Assembly (NCBI GenBank): GCA_964524965.1
Contig: CAZGDY010000002.1
Coordinates: 1 to 46,586, forward strand
Direction of reading: 5' to 3'
Origin: Kmv34 sp964524965
GTDB lineage: Bacteria > Aerophobota > Aerophobia > Aerophobales > B3-G15
DNA length: 46,586 bases
Positions 15,314 to 24,530 of the stretch are shown here, in pieces. Both the position numbers and the translations under genes were made by a program. Under the pieces are notes generated by a model that had not been told where the DNA came from, made no database searches, and saw only the letters and a program-made list of their open reading frames with translations. Numbering within the stretch: the first letter of the stretch is position 1; each line of letters starts with the position of its first letter.

Positions 15314-16498
15314 ATGGCATCAAATGAGATCAGAAAAGACATCTACTGGGTTGGTGGTATAGATTGGGATATCAGAAATTTTCATGGTTACCTAACACAG
15401 CGAGGTACCAGCTATAACGCCTATCTAATCCTTGATGAAAAAGTTATACTGGTAGATACTGTCAAACATTATCTATTTGATGAAATGCTTAACCGCTTAA
15501 AAAAGATAATTGACCCTGCTAAGATTGATTACATATTATCAAATCATGTGGAGATGGACCATTCCGGCTCTATTCCCAAAATGCTTGAGTTAATACCCAA
15601 TGCCAAAATTATAACATCGATCCAGGGTGAAAAAGGTTTGCGTAGACATTATAAACAGAACTGGAACTTTCATGTAGTTAAATCAGGAGACAATTTAAAC
15701 ATCGGAAAACGAACACTAACTTTTGTCCATACACCAATGGTACACTGGCCCGATTCTATGGTAACTTATCTTTCGGAAGAAAAGCTTTTATTTTCGAACG
15801 ATGCTTTTGGACAACACATCGCTAGTTCCGAACGATATGACGATGAAATTGGTTGGGATATTTTAAAAGAAGAAGCCACTAAATACTATGGCAACATCGT
15901 GATGCCCTTTGGAGATCAGGTAAAAAAAGCGATAAAGGCACTATCTCAGTTAAATATCGATTTGATTTGTCCAAGCCATGGGATAATTTGGAGGTCTTTT
16001 ATACCAAAAATTCTTGAAGAATACGGTAAATGGTCAAATTACGATACAGAAAATAAAGCACTGGTTGTGTACGATTCTATGTGGGGCTCAACAGAAAAAA
16101 TGTCCTATAAACTCAGAGAGGGCCTTGAAGAAGTGGGTATCCTTACCACAATGAGAAATCTCAAGACAAATCACATCTCTGATATAATAACCGATCTTCT
16201 CACTTCTAAAATGGTGCTCATCGGATCACCCACTCTTAATAATGGGTTACTCCCATCTGTGGGTAGTTTTCTCACTTACATCAAAGGGTTAAGGCCTAAA
16301 AAGAGAATCGGGTTCGCCTTTGGTTCCTACGGTTGGGGTGGACAGGCAGTAGCTGCCGTTGAAGATGTTATGAAGAGTCTTAGCTGGAATATTCCTATAG
16401 AGGGCATTAAAATTAACTATATACCGGATAGAAAAGAATTATTAAAGATAAAGGAAATTGGAAAGAAATTGGGTAATCACATTAACTACAAACTATAA
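15314..16498 (+). CDS. fprA: A-type flavodiiron protein (NO/O2 reductase)
   Basis: A 394-residue cytoplasmic enzyme that reduces nitric oxide to N2O or oxygen to water. The N-terminal metallo-beta-lactamase domain carries all diiron ligands: His78, Glu80, Asp82 and His83 (HVEMDH), His144 (PMVHWPDSM), Asp163 (SNDAFG) and His222 (CPSHG). The C-terminal flavodoxin domain from about 250 has the FMN loop VVYDSMWGSTEKM. There is no rubredoxin or flavin-reductase extension, so it depends on a partner; hrb, 3 bases upstream, is the expected one. No clear SD precedes the ATG, which points to translational coupling with hrb. All metal ligands are intact, so it should be active. Confidence 0.93.
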   Translation: MASNEIRKDIYWVGGIDWDIRNFHGYLTQRGTSYNAYLILDEKVILVDTVKHYLFDEMLNRLKKIIDPAKIDYILSNHVEMDHSGSIPKMLELIPNAKIITSIQGEKGLRRHYKQNWNFHVVKSGDNLNIGKRTLTFVHTPMVHWPDSMVTYLSEEKLLFSNDAFGQHIASSERYDDEIGWDILKEEATKYYGNIVMPFGDQVKKAIKALSQLNIDLICPSHGIIWRSFIPKILEEYGKWSNYDTENKALVVYDSMWGSTEKMSYKLREGLEEVGILTTMRNLKTNHISDIITDLLTSKMVLIGSPTLNNGLLPSVGSFLTYIKGLRPKKRIGFAFGSYGWGGQAVAAVEDVMKSLSWNIPIEGIKINYIPDRKELLKIKEIGKKLGNHINYKL

Positions 16499-16636
16499 TT
16501 TAAAAAAGAGGTAAGATGCGTACAAAGTTCTAGATTAGAATCAAAAACATTCAGATAAGAGGATATTGAATGCTACACTATCCATAATCTTTAGGTTACT
16601 TAAGGTTGCAACCAACAAAAAAAGGAGATAATAATT

Positions 16637-17212
16637 ATGAAAAGTTTGCAAGGAACAAAGACGGAAAAAAATATTTTGACAGCGTTTGCCGGCGAGTCTC
16701 AGGCAAGAAATCGGTACGTGTTTTTTGCCTCAAAGGCAAAAAAGGAAGGATATGTTCAAATTTCTAGAATTTTTCAGGAAACAGCTGGTAACGAAAAGGA
16801 ACATGCAGAACGGCTTTTCAAATTCCTAAAAGGTGGTGAAGTACAAATTTCTGCCTCTTTTCCTGCCGGAGTAATTGGAAACACCAGTGAGAATTTAAGA
16901 GCAGCGGCAACTGGTGAAAATCATGAACATACATCTATGTATCCAGAATTTGCTAAAATTGCCAAGAAAGAGGGATTTCCCGAAATTGCAAAAGCAATGG
17001 AGGCAATTGCAACAGCAGAAAAACAACACGAAAAAATGTATCTTGGCCTTTTGGAAAACATAAAAAAAGATCAAGTTTTTAAAAAAGATATTATTGTGAA
17101 ATGGAAATGTGGCAATTGTGGTTATATGCATGAGGGAGAAAAAGCTCCTGAGGAATGTCCTGCTTGTGATCATCCACAGGCATATTTTGAGCTTTTAACC
17201 GAAAACTGGTAA
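16637..17212 (+). CDS. rbr: Rubrerythrin
   Basis: A 191-residue classical rubrerythrin, a peroxide reductase of anaerobes. Residues 1-150 are the diiron ferritin-like bundle, with EKNILTAFAGESQARNRY and the EExxH-type motifs GNEKEHAERLFKFL and TAEKQHEKMY. Residues about 155-191 are the rubredoxin domain, WKCGNCGYMHEG and ECPACDHPQAYF, giving four cysteine ligands. It takes electrons from NAD(P)H through rubredoxin, which the hrb gene can supply. AAAGGAG lies 10 bases before the ATG. The 138-base gap from fprA may hold its own promoter, but I see no convincing -35/-10 pair. A bidirectional terminator follows. Confidence 0.95.
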   Translation: MKSLQGTKTEKNILTAFAGESQARNRYVFFASKAKKEGYVQISRIFQETAGNEKEHAERLFKFLKGGEVQISASFPAGVIGNTSENLRAAATGENHEHTSMYPEFAKIAKKEGFPEIAKAMEAIATAEKQHEKMYLGLLENIKKDQVFKKDIIVKWKCGNCGYMHEGEKAPEECPACDHPQAYFELLTENW

Positions 17213-17375
17213 TACAGAGGGATTTTTCTTTCTGGAGATGCTGATTCGGAGACCATATTTTATTAGCTTATTAAAAGATTCCTCTCGGTTTTTCTTGAGA
17301 TTTATTTGAGTCTGCCAAATACTTTATAACTCTAATTCATTTTGTTCAATTTTAAGAACTCGCTCCAAAAAAAGA

Positions 17376-17410
17376 AAAAAGGGAGTCAAAACAAACTTGA
17401 CTCCCTTTTT
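17376..17410. terminator. Bidirectional intrinsic terminator
   Basis: Perfect 14-bp stem, arms 17376-17389 and 17397-17410, with a 7-base loop. The core GGGAGTCAA/TTGACTCCC is flanked by A- and T-runs on both sides, so it can end the rubrerythrin transcript (+) and the DUF6506 transcript (-). Confidence 0.9.
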
Positions 17411-17437
17411 ATGGTTTTCGATAGTAGTACTTTTTTA

Positions 17438-17752
17438 TTACTTAATGAATATCTCATCACCACTCTTATGATCTATGAGAGGATGATGATCAAAACGCAC
17501 CACACCGATTGGTATTTTGCCTTCTACAGCTTGAGCAACTCGGGCAGTACCAATATTGCCAAAACCAGCGCAAAGCTCGATAACCTTTACTCCCTGTTCA
17601 ACTAATTCCTTGCTAACTTTTTCTGCTTGCTCGTAATCCTTAACACCAACAACCATCAAGGCACGTTCAGGATTTGTAGATATAATTGCCCGATGTTTTT
17701 CCGGGTCAGCCCCCGGCGACACAAACATAAATACCGCTCCTATCTCTGCCAT
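17438..17752 (-). CDS. DUF6506-like small protein
   Basis: A 104-residue protein of unknown function. It opens with a hydrophobic strand (IGAVFMFVSPGADPEKH), followed by VVGVKDYEQAEKVSKELVEQGVKVIELCAGFGNIGTARVAQAV and GVVRFDHHP. The single Cys in ELCAGFG and the closing HH pair look conserved and could bind metal or form an active site, but no reaction is known to me. The pattern fits the family I remember as DUF6506. AGGAGG precedes the ATG by 6 bases. It stands alone: ilvB ends 171 bases upstream on the same strand and a terminator follows. Confidence 0.65.
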   Translation of the reverse strand: MAEIGAVFMFVSPGADPEKHRAIISTNPERALMVVGVKDYEQAEKVSKELVEQGVKVIELCAGFGNIGTARVAQAVEGKIPIGVVRFDHHPLIDHKSGDEIFIK

Positions 17753-17923
17753 AATTTACCTCCTTTGAGTTTTTGGCAGTACAACTTCCCATTAAATATT
17801 GTACAATTCTAAGCAACATCATCCCTATTTAAGAGATTTTAACTTAATTAATACTCTTGATGAAATTTAAACTGCATCTCTTTGATAAGAAGGATAAAGA
17901 TAGTACTTTTTTCTTAAGATTTT

Positions 17924-19603
17924 TCAAGCTAAACCATCCAACATTTCATTAAGAGCAGCTCCAGCAGGAACCATAGGATACACATTTTCTTCTCGGTCAA
18001 TGCGAAAATCCATTACTACTGGTCCTTTAATACTTAAAGCCTTTTTTATAGCTGGTTCTACCTCTTCCATCTTCTCTATCCTGATACCTTCCACCTCATA
18101 AGCTTTAGCTACTTTTACAAAATCAGGAATTCCAGAAATATCCACTTGAGAATAACGACGATTGTAAAAAAGCTGCTGCCACTGCCTGACCATCCCCAAG
18201 TATCCATTGTTTAAAATAGCTACTTTCACTGGAATTTGATGGCTAAAGACAGTTGCTAATTCTTGAATATTCATTTGAAAACTACCATCCCCTGCTATAT
18301 CAAAAACAATCTCACCAGGTCTGCCAACCTGAGCTCCAATAGCAGCAGGAAACCCATAACCCATAGTTCCTAATCCTCCAGAAGAAATAAAACTACGAGG
18401 CTGAGTATAACAGTAAAATTGGGCCGCCCACATTTGATTTTGTCCCACTTCGGTACAAACTATAGCCTTACCTTTAGTTATTTCATGAATTTTCTCAACC
18501 ACAAATTGAGGTTTTAATTTCCCATTAGTTTCATATCCTAAAGGATATTTTTTTTTCCATTGAGTAATTTTTCGATGCCAGACGTCCCTTTTCTTCTTGC
18601 CTTTAGTGAGAGATGTAAGTTTAGAAAGTATATCTTTGGCATCTCCAACTATCGGAATGTCCGCCTTCACGCTCTTACTTATGGCTGTTGGATCAATATC
18701 AATATGAATAATCTTTGCCTTAGGCGCAAATTCAGAAACTTTACCAGTAATACGATCATCAAACCTGGCTCCTACTGCTATAATAAGGTCTGTCTCGCTA
18801 ATTGCATAATTAGCATAACGAGTACCGTGCATCCCCAACATTCCCAGAGAAAGAGAGTCATTTTCAGGGAAAGTTCCCAATGCCATTAAAGTTGTGGTAA
18901 CCGGAATGTCATTGCATTTAGCAAATTGGTAAAGCTCTTCAGAAGCTCCAGAAGAAACTATACCTCCTCCCGCATAAATAATGGGTCTTTGGGATTCGTT
19001 AATTTCTTTTATTACTAATTTTATCTGCTTAGGGTTTCCTTTGTAGTGAGGTTGGTAACTTTTTATATCAATCTTATCAGGATAAGAACGATTAGTAGTT
19101 GAAACCTGCACGTCTTTGGGAAGATCTATTAATACTGGTCCCGGACGACCACTCCGTGCTATATAAAAAGCTTCTCTTAAAATACCGGGAAGCTCATTTA
19201 CATCTTTAACCAGATAATTGTGCTTAGTAATAGAATAGGTTATACCAGTTATGTTAGCCTCTTGAAAAGCATCATTTCCAATCATAGAGGTGGGAACCTG
19301 TCCCGTGAGAGCAACCAGAGGAATAGAATCCATATCGGCAGTAGCAAGTCCGGTGACAAGATTAGTTGCTCCAGGCCCTGAAGTAGCAATGCATACACCA
19401 ACCCGGCCTGTAGCTCTGGCATATCCATCAGCAGCATGAACGGCTGCCTGCTCATGACGGGTGCTAATATGACGTATCTGAGGAGTATTATACAAAACAT
19501 CATAAATGGGAATGACTGAACCTCCAGGGTACCCAAATACAGTCTCTACTCCCTCTTTAATTAAAACTTCTGCTATTATTTCAGCTCCACACCTCTTCTT
19601 CAC
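17924..19603 (-). CDS. ilvB: Acetolactate synthase, large (catalytic) subunit
   Basis: A 559-residue TPP enzyme joining two pyruvates, or pyruvate and 2-oxobutyrate, in branched-chain amino acid synthesis. The catalytic glutamate lies in STRHEQAAVHAADGYARATG. The TPP/Mg motif is DIAGDGSFQMNIQELATVFSHQIPVKVAILNN, and the FAD-region block GMLGMHGTRYAN is present. The C-terminus ENVYPMVPAGAALNEML is typical of IlvB rather than of catabolic AlsS. The regulatory small subunit ilvN is not next to it, nor any other ilv gene. It uses a GTG start with AAGGAGGG well placed. SecA ends 63 bases upstream, and a 7-bp hairpin lies just before the SD. Confidence 0.93.
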   Translation of the reverse strand: MKKRCGAEIIAEVLIKEGVETVFGYPGGSVIPIYDVLYNTPQIRHISTRHEQAAVHAADGYARATGRVGVCIATSGPGATNLVTGLATADMDSIPLVALTGQVPTSMIGNDAFQEANITGITYSITKHNYLVKDVNELPGILREAFYIARSGRPGPVLIDLPKDVQVSTTNRSYPDKIDIKSYQPHYKGNPKQIKLVIKEINESQRPIIYAGGGIVSSGASEELYQFAKCNDIPVTTTLMALGTFPENDSLSLGMLGMHGTRYANYAISETDLIIAVGARFDDRITGKVSEFAPKAKIIHIDIDPTAISKSVKADIPIVGDAKDILSKLTSLTKGKKKRDVWHRKITQWKKKYPLGYETNGKLKPQFVVEKIHEITKGKAIVCTEVGQNQMWAAQFYCYTQPRSFISSGGLGTMGYGFPAAIGAQVGRPGEIVFDIAGDGSFQMNIQELATVFSHQIPVKVAILNNGYLGMVRQWQQLFYNRRYSQVDISGIPDFVKVAKAYEVEGIRIEKMEEVEPAIKKALSIKGPVVMDFRIDREENVYPMVPAGAALNEMLDGLA

Positions 19604-19614
19604 TATTTTCCCTC

Positions 19615-19636
19615 CTTATCTTAACTCTTAGATAAG
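19615..19636 (-). promoter_or_regulatory. Small hairpin at the ilvB ribosome-binding site
   Basis: Perfect 7-bp arms CTTATCT (19615-19621) and AGATAAG (19630-19636) with an 8-base loop. On the mRNA the 3' arm runs into AAGGAGGG, so folding could partly hide the SD. There is no T-run, so it is not a terminator. Confidence 0.35.
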
Positions 19637-19666
19637 TACTCTAAAGATTAGGACTGTTAAATTTAT

Positions 19667-22189
19667 TTATTGCCCACAACAGCGTTTATATTTCTTACCA
19701 CTTCCACAAGGACAAGGATCATTTCGCCCTACTTTAGATTTCAATTTTTCTCTCGATTTTTTCCTTCCCAAGAAAGGTAAATTGCCTTTTCCAGCTCCTG
19801 CTAAAACCGGCTGAGAAGAAATCTTCTCTGCATAAGGCTTTTTAGAAATTTGAACTTTAAATACCAACTCGGCAATTTCCTCTTTTATCTCCTTGATTAA
19901 ACCTTCAAACATATCATAAGCTTCTCTTTTATATTCCACGAGAGGATCTCTTTGTCCGTATCCTCTTAACCCAATTCCTTCCTTAACAGAATCCATAGCG
20001 TAAAGATGATCCTTCCAGCGCGAATCAAGAGTGTGCAAGAAAATCATTCTCTCTAATTGCCGTATTAAATCCTCTCCGATATCTTCTTCTTTTTTTCTGT
20101 AAGCTTCTCTTACTGAATTAAGAATCTTTTCCCTCACAGCATCTCTATTGTAAAGTCCCTTTAAATCTTCAACATATATATCCGCAGAAAAAGTATTTTT
20201 AACTTTCTTAGTCAAATTTAATAAATCCCATTCTTCAGGGCGGATCTTCTCATCAGTGTAAAATAAAACTATAGATTTAACAGCATCGGTTATTACTTCC
20301 TGGATCTCTTCTTTCAAACTTTGATTGCCTAATATTTTAGACCTTTCGCTATAAACTATTTTCCGCTGCTGGTTCATCACATCGTCGTACTCTAAAAGCT
20401 GTTTCCTTATATCAAAGTTTCTCCTTTCCACTTTCTGCTGAGCTCTTTCTAAAGCCTTTGTTATCCAGGGATGTTCTATAGGTTGATCTTGAGGAATTTT
20501 TAACCTTTCCATAATCGCTGCAATTCTTCCTGAACCAAATATGCGCATCAATTCATCTTCAAGACCAACATAAAATTGAGTTGCTCCAGGAGCTCCCTGA
20601 CGTCCAGTTCTTCCCCTCAGCTGATTATCTATGCGGCGAGATTCATGCCTTTCCGTACCAATTACGTATAATCCTCCCAACTCTACTACCCCTTCTCCTA
20701 ACTTAATATCTGTACCTCTGCCTGCCATATTGGTAGCGATAGTTACTGCTCTTTTCTGTCCTGCCTGAGATACTATCTGAGCCTCTTTTTCATGATACTT
20801 AGCATTAAGAACAGTATGAGGGATTCCCTTTTCTTTAAGCATCCGAGAAAGCTTCTCTGATTTTTCTACCGACCTTGTTCCCACTAGAACGGGACGTTCT
20901 TCTTTGCAAAGCTCATCGATTTTTTCTACCACAGCTCTAAATTTAGCCTTTTCAGACTGATAGATTTTATCTTCCAGCTCTTCTCTCATACAAGGCTCAT
21001 TAGTAGGAATAACTACCACTTCCAAGCCATATATTTTCATAAATTCCTCAGCCTCAGTAGCTGCCGTACCGGTCATTCCAGAGAGTTTATCATACATTTT
21101 AAAATAATTTTGAAGAGTGATAGTAGCAAGAGTCTGGTTCTCATTTTTTATCGATACTCTTTCTTTAGCCTCTACCGCTTGATGAAGACCATCACCCCAG
21201 CGTCTACCGGACATTAACCTCCCGGTAAACTCATCTATAATCATTACCTCTCCTTCTTTAACCAGATAATCCCTATCTCTATCGTATAACTCGTGAGCTC
21301 GTATAGCTTGATTTATATGGTGAACCAGGTGCCATTTTGTATCCTGGTAAATGTTATCCACTCCCATGAGATTTTCTATTTTTTTAACACCCTCTTCGGT
21401 TAACGCCACGGTATGGTCTTTCTCATCTATCTCGTAATCCTTACTTTTTCTTAGTCTACGAACGTGTTTATCAACAGTATAGTAAAGTTCGGTGGATTCT
21501 TCAGCCATTCCTGAAATAATGAGAGGAGTACGTGCCTCATCAATGAGAATACTATCAATTTCATCAACTATGGTATAATGAAAACCTCGCTGAACCTGGT
21601 TTTCCAATTGATGCGCCATATTATCTCTTAAATAATCAAAACCAAACTCATTATTGGTTCCGTAAACAATATCGCACTGATAAACCTTCCTGCGTTCCGA
21701 GGGACTCATTCCACTTTGGACTACCCCTGCTGAAAGACCCAAAAATTCATATATTGGTCCCATCCAGTCCCTATCGCGTCGAGCCAGATAGTCATTTACT
21801 GTAACTACATGAACCCCTTTCCCTTCCAGACCATTAAGATAAACTGCTAAAGTTGCTGCTAAGGTTTTACCCTCACCATTCGCCATTTCAGCAATGTTAC
21901 CCCTATGCAGAACCATCCCACCAATTAACTGAGTATCGTGATGGCGAAGACCAATAGTTCTTTTTGCTGTTTCTCTCACCACGGCAAATGCTTCGGAAAG
22001 AATATCGTCAAGAATTTCTCCCTTTTTTACCCTACCACGAAACTCATCAGTCTTTGCTTGAAGAGATTTATCTGATAAACTGGAAATTTTTTTTTCCAGG
22101 GAATTTATCTTATTCACAAGGGGAGTAATTTTTTTTATATTTCTTTCCTGACTGGTCCCAAAAACTTTGACCATCAGTTTACCAATCAT
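19667..22189 (-). CDS. secA: Preprotein translocase ATPase SecA
   Basis: The motor that pushes unfolded proteins through SecYEG. At 840 residues it is a standard-length SecA. Visible features in order: Walker A MANGEGKTLAATL near 105, the DEAD-box region VDEIDSILIDEARTPLIISG near 210, VMIIDEFTGRLMSGRRWGDGLHQAVEAKE near 315, GMTGTAATEAEEF near 370, ATNMAGRGTDIKLG near 490 and GRTGRQGAPGATQFY near 530. The C-terminal zinc domain CPCGSGKKYKRCCGQ, which binds SecB or lipids, is intact. It stands between ilvB and the repair genes, with no other sec gene nearby. Confidence 0.97.
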   Translation of the reverse strand: MIGKLMVKVFGTSQERNIKKITPLVNKINSLEKKISSLSDKSLQAKTDEFRGRVKKGEILDDILSEAFAVVRETAKRTIGLRHHDTQLIGGMVLHRGNIAEMANGEGKTLAATLAVYLNGLEGKGVHVVTVNDYLARRDRDWMGPIYEFLGLSAGVVQSGMSPSERRKVYQCDIVYGTNNEFGFDYLRDNMAHQLENQVQRGFHYTIVDEIDSILIDEARTPLIISGMAEESTELYYTVDKHVRRLRKSKDYEIDEKDHTVALTEEGVKKIENLMGVDNIYQDTKWHLVHHINQAIRAHELYDRDRDYLVKEGEVMIIDEFTGRLMSGRRWGDGLHQAVEAKERVSIKNENQTLATITLQNYFKMYDKLSGMTGTAATEAEEFMKIYGLEVVVIPTNEPCMREELEDKIYQSEKAKFRAVVEKIDELCKEERPVLVGTRSVEKSEKLSRMLKEKGIPHTVLNAKYHEKEAQIVSQAGQKRAVTIATNMAGRGTDIKLGEGVVELGGLYVIGTERHESRRIDNQLRGRTGRQGAPGATQFYVGLEDELMRIFGSGRIAAIMERLKIPQDQPIEHPWITKALERAQQKVERRNFDIRKQLLEYDDVMNQQRKIVYSERSKILGNQSLKEEIQEVITDAVKSIVLFYTDEKIRPEEWDLLNLTKKVKNTFSADIYVEDLKGLYNRDAVREKILNSVREAYRKKEEDIGEDLIRQLERMIFLHTLDSRWKDHLYAMDSVKEGIGLRGYGQRDPLVEYKREAYDMFEGLIKEIKEEIAELVFKVQISKKPYAEKISSQPVLAGAGKGNLPFLGRKKSREKLKSKVGRNDPCPCGSGKKYKRCCGQ

Positions 22190-22258
22190 AATAAAAACTC
22201 CTTTTTCCCATAATCTTGGGCTAATTATACCATCTTTGATTTAAGAAACAAGAGCAAT

Positions 22259-22744
22259 TTAAATTGAGATTCCTTCAAGCTTTAGCAATTTCTTTTTCAA
22301 ATCAATTCCGGCGGAAAAACCACCCAATTCTCCATTTGTTCGGATTACTCGGTGACAAGGGATAATGATAGGGAAAGGATTTACGCTTAAACTACGACCT
22401 ACTGCACGATAAGCCTTAGTTTTAATCTTTTGAGCAAGATACTTGTAACTTTTTACCTGTCCATAGGGTATTTTTCTAACTTCGGCTAAAACTTTCTGGG
22501 TAAAAAGGGAAAGATCAATCTGCAGAGGATAAGGAGGAAAATCTATTTTTGCTCCAAAAAGATAATCGATTAAATTCTTCTTAACATCGTTAAGAAGAGG
22601 AGGTAAGACACTTATTTTATTTTCTCCTTCTGCATACCCTTTTAAATCTTTCTCATTCCTACCTAATACTATTTTCTTTAACTTTTCATTGTCCCCCACT
22701 ACTCCGACACATATTTCTTTAGTTTTTATTAGAACCCAACTCAT
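22259..22744 (-). CDS. ogt: Methylated-DNA--protein-cysteine methyltransferase
   Basis: A single-turnover repair protein that moves the alkyl group from O6-alkylguanine to its own cysteine. The active site IPCHRVIRTNGELGGFSAG lies in the C-terminal third, preceded by the DNA-binding helix-turn-helix with its arginine finger (GQVKSYKYLAQKI, AYRAVGRSLSVNPFP). At 161 residues it has the usual Ogt length. It starts inside the 3' end of uvrC. I prefer the ATG at 22744; a TTG directly before it (22747) is also possible, since GGGAG is 7 bases from the TTG and 10 from the ATG. The overlap puts two DNA-repair genes in one transcript. Confidence 0.9.
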   Translation of the reverse strand: MSWVLIKTKEICVGVVGDNEKLKKIVLGRNEKDLKGYAEGENKISVLPPLLNDVKKNLIDYLFGAKIDFPPYPLQIDLSLFTQKVLAEVRKIPYGQVKSYKYLAQKIKTKAYRAVGRSLSVNPFPIIIPCHRVIRTNGELGGFSAGIDLKKKLLKLEGISI

Positions 22745-24530
22745 CAATTTTTATCTCCCATATTTGTTTTATAACTTGAGCCTTTTTTTCTCCTATTCCG
22801 GGAATATTCATAAGTTCAGTAATGCTTGCTTTCTTAATTTCACTTAAGGATTTAAAATGAGCTAAAAGTAGCTTTTTAGTATACTCTCCTATCCCTGGAA
22901 CTTTTTCCAATTCAGACCTGGTAATTCCTTTTCTTCTCCTTTTAAGGTGATAAGAATGGGCAAAACGATGAGCTTCATCTCTTACATATTGCAAAAGCAT
23001 CATAGCAGATGAGTCTAAAGGTATATTTAAAGGATGAGATTGACCAGGAACAAAAATTTCTTCAAATTCTTTAGCAAGACCAATAATAAAAATATGTTCC
23101 AAATTAAGCCCTTTTAATGTTTGAAAACAGGCGTTTACTTGACCTTTTCCTCCATCAATTAGAATAAGCTGAGGAAATTCTTCTCCCTCATCGCTTAGTC
23201 TTTTATAGCGACGCCTGGTTACCTCCTGTAACATGGCAAAATCATCAATCTTCTGAACAGTTTTAATCTTGAATTTTCGATACTTTGAAGTTTTAGGTTT
23301 ACCTTCTTCGAAAACTACAACAGATCCTGTGGCTTCAAAGCCAGCGATATTGGAAATATCCAACCCTTCTATTCTAACCGGCAGATAGGAAAGCTTCAGG
23401 TATTTTTTTAACTGAGAAAGAGCCTCACTTTTATCAGTATCTCTAGTTTGCTTAAGTAAAAATTTGGCATTTTGTTCTGCTAATTCCAAAAGTCTTATTT
23501 TATCTTTTCTTCTGGGAAAAATTATTTCTACTTTCTTTCCGTTTTTCTGAGAAAACCAGGAAGCTATCTCTTTTTTTTCCTTAATCTTTACTGGAATAAC
23601 TATTTGGCGAGGAATAATTGATGCTTTGGTATAATATTTTTTAATGAATGAAGTTAAAATATCTTCCTGAATATCCTCAAGATTTACATCCAGCGAAAAA
23701 TGATTCCGATCTACAACTTTACCCTCTCTTATTATGAAAACTACAACACAGGCTTGTTTTTCCTCACGGGAAATAGCGATAAGATCAAAGTCCTTGCCCG
23801 AAAAAGAAGTAACAGTTTGTGATTGGCTCATTCGCTCAATGGCATAAATTGTATCTCTCGTCTTTGCCGCTCGTTCAAACTCATTATTCTGCGAGGCTTT
23901 ATACATCTGCTGTTTAAGATCAGAAACTAAAGCCTGGTAGTGTCCTTGAAGAAAAAGTAAAACACCTTTAACCAAATTATCATAATCCTGCTTATTTATC
24001 TCACCCACACAAGGAGCACTGCACTCTCGTATATAAAAATTGAGACAAGGAGAGAGGCGGTTTCTGAATTTATCTTTACATCTTCGTAAAGAAAAAAGAC
24101 GATGAATTAACCTTAAAACCTTTTTAGCAGCTTTTACATCGGTATAAGGACCAAAGTATTGAGACCCATCTTTTTTGGGATTGCGAGTGAGAAAAATACG
24201 CGGAAAAACCTCATTAGTTGATACTTTAAGATAAGGATAAGACTTATCGTCTCTAAATCTAATGTTGTATTTAGGATTATGATATTTTATTAAATTAGAT
24301 TCTAAAAGAAAAGCTTCCGCTTCAGATTCAGTAATAATCCAATCTACATCTTCAATCTTAGAAACTAAAACACCGATACGAGGAGAAAATTCTCCTTTCT
24401 GAAAATAAGATTTAACTCTTTTTTTTAAAGAAACAGCCTTGCCTATGTACAGGAGTCTACCTTTTCCATCTTTAAAAAGGTAGACTCCTGCTTTCTCGGG
24501 CAACAGTTTTAATTTTCCCCGGAGATTCAA
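22719..24530 (-). CDS. uvrC: Excinuclease ABC subunit C
   Basis: The dual-incision nuclease of nucleotide excision repair. At 603 residues it shows the GIY-YIG domain (GVYLFKDGKGRLLYIGKA, residues 15-32) for 3' incision and the UVR motif NEFERAAKTRDTIYAIERM near 215 for UvrB binding. The RNase H-like domain (GLDISNIAGFEATGSVVVFEEGKP, LILIDGGKGQVNA) makes the 5' incision. Two helix-hairpin-helix motifs end the protein, EKVPGIGEYTKKLLLAHF and MNIPGIGEKKAQVI. It starts at TTG, overlapping the stop of the upstream gene by 4 bases, with AGGTG as SD. uvrA and uvrB are not in the window. Confidence 0.96.
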   Translation of the reverse strand: MNLRGKLKLLPEKAGVYLFKDGKGRLLYIGKAVSLKKRVKSYFQKGEFSPRIGVLVSKIEDVDWIITESEAEAFLLESNLIKYHNPKYNIRFRDDKSYPYLKVSTNEVFPRIFLTRNPKKDGSQYFGPYTDVKAAKKVLRLIHRLFSLRRCKDKFRNRLSPCLNFYIRECSAPCVGEINKQDYDNLVKGVLLFLQGHYQALVSDLKQQMYKASQNNEFERAAKTRDTIYAIERMSQSQTVTSFSGKDFDLIAISREEKQACVVVFIIREGKVVDRNHFSLDVNLEDIQEDILTSFIKKYYTKASIIPRQIVIPVKIKEKKEIASWFSQKNGKKVEIIFPRRKDKIRLLELAEQNAKFLLKQTRDTDKSEALSQLKKYLKLSYLPVRIEGLDISNIAGFEATGSVVVFEEGKPKTSKYRKFKIKTVQKIDDFAMLQEVTRRRYKRLSDEGEEFPQLILIDGGKGQVNACFQTLKGLNLEHIFIIGLAKEFEEIFVPGQSHPLNIPLDSSAMMLLQYVRDEAHRFAHSYHLKRRRKGITRSELEKVPGIGEYTKKLLLAHFKSLSEIKKASITELMNIPGIGEKKAQVIKQIWEIKIDELGSNKN

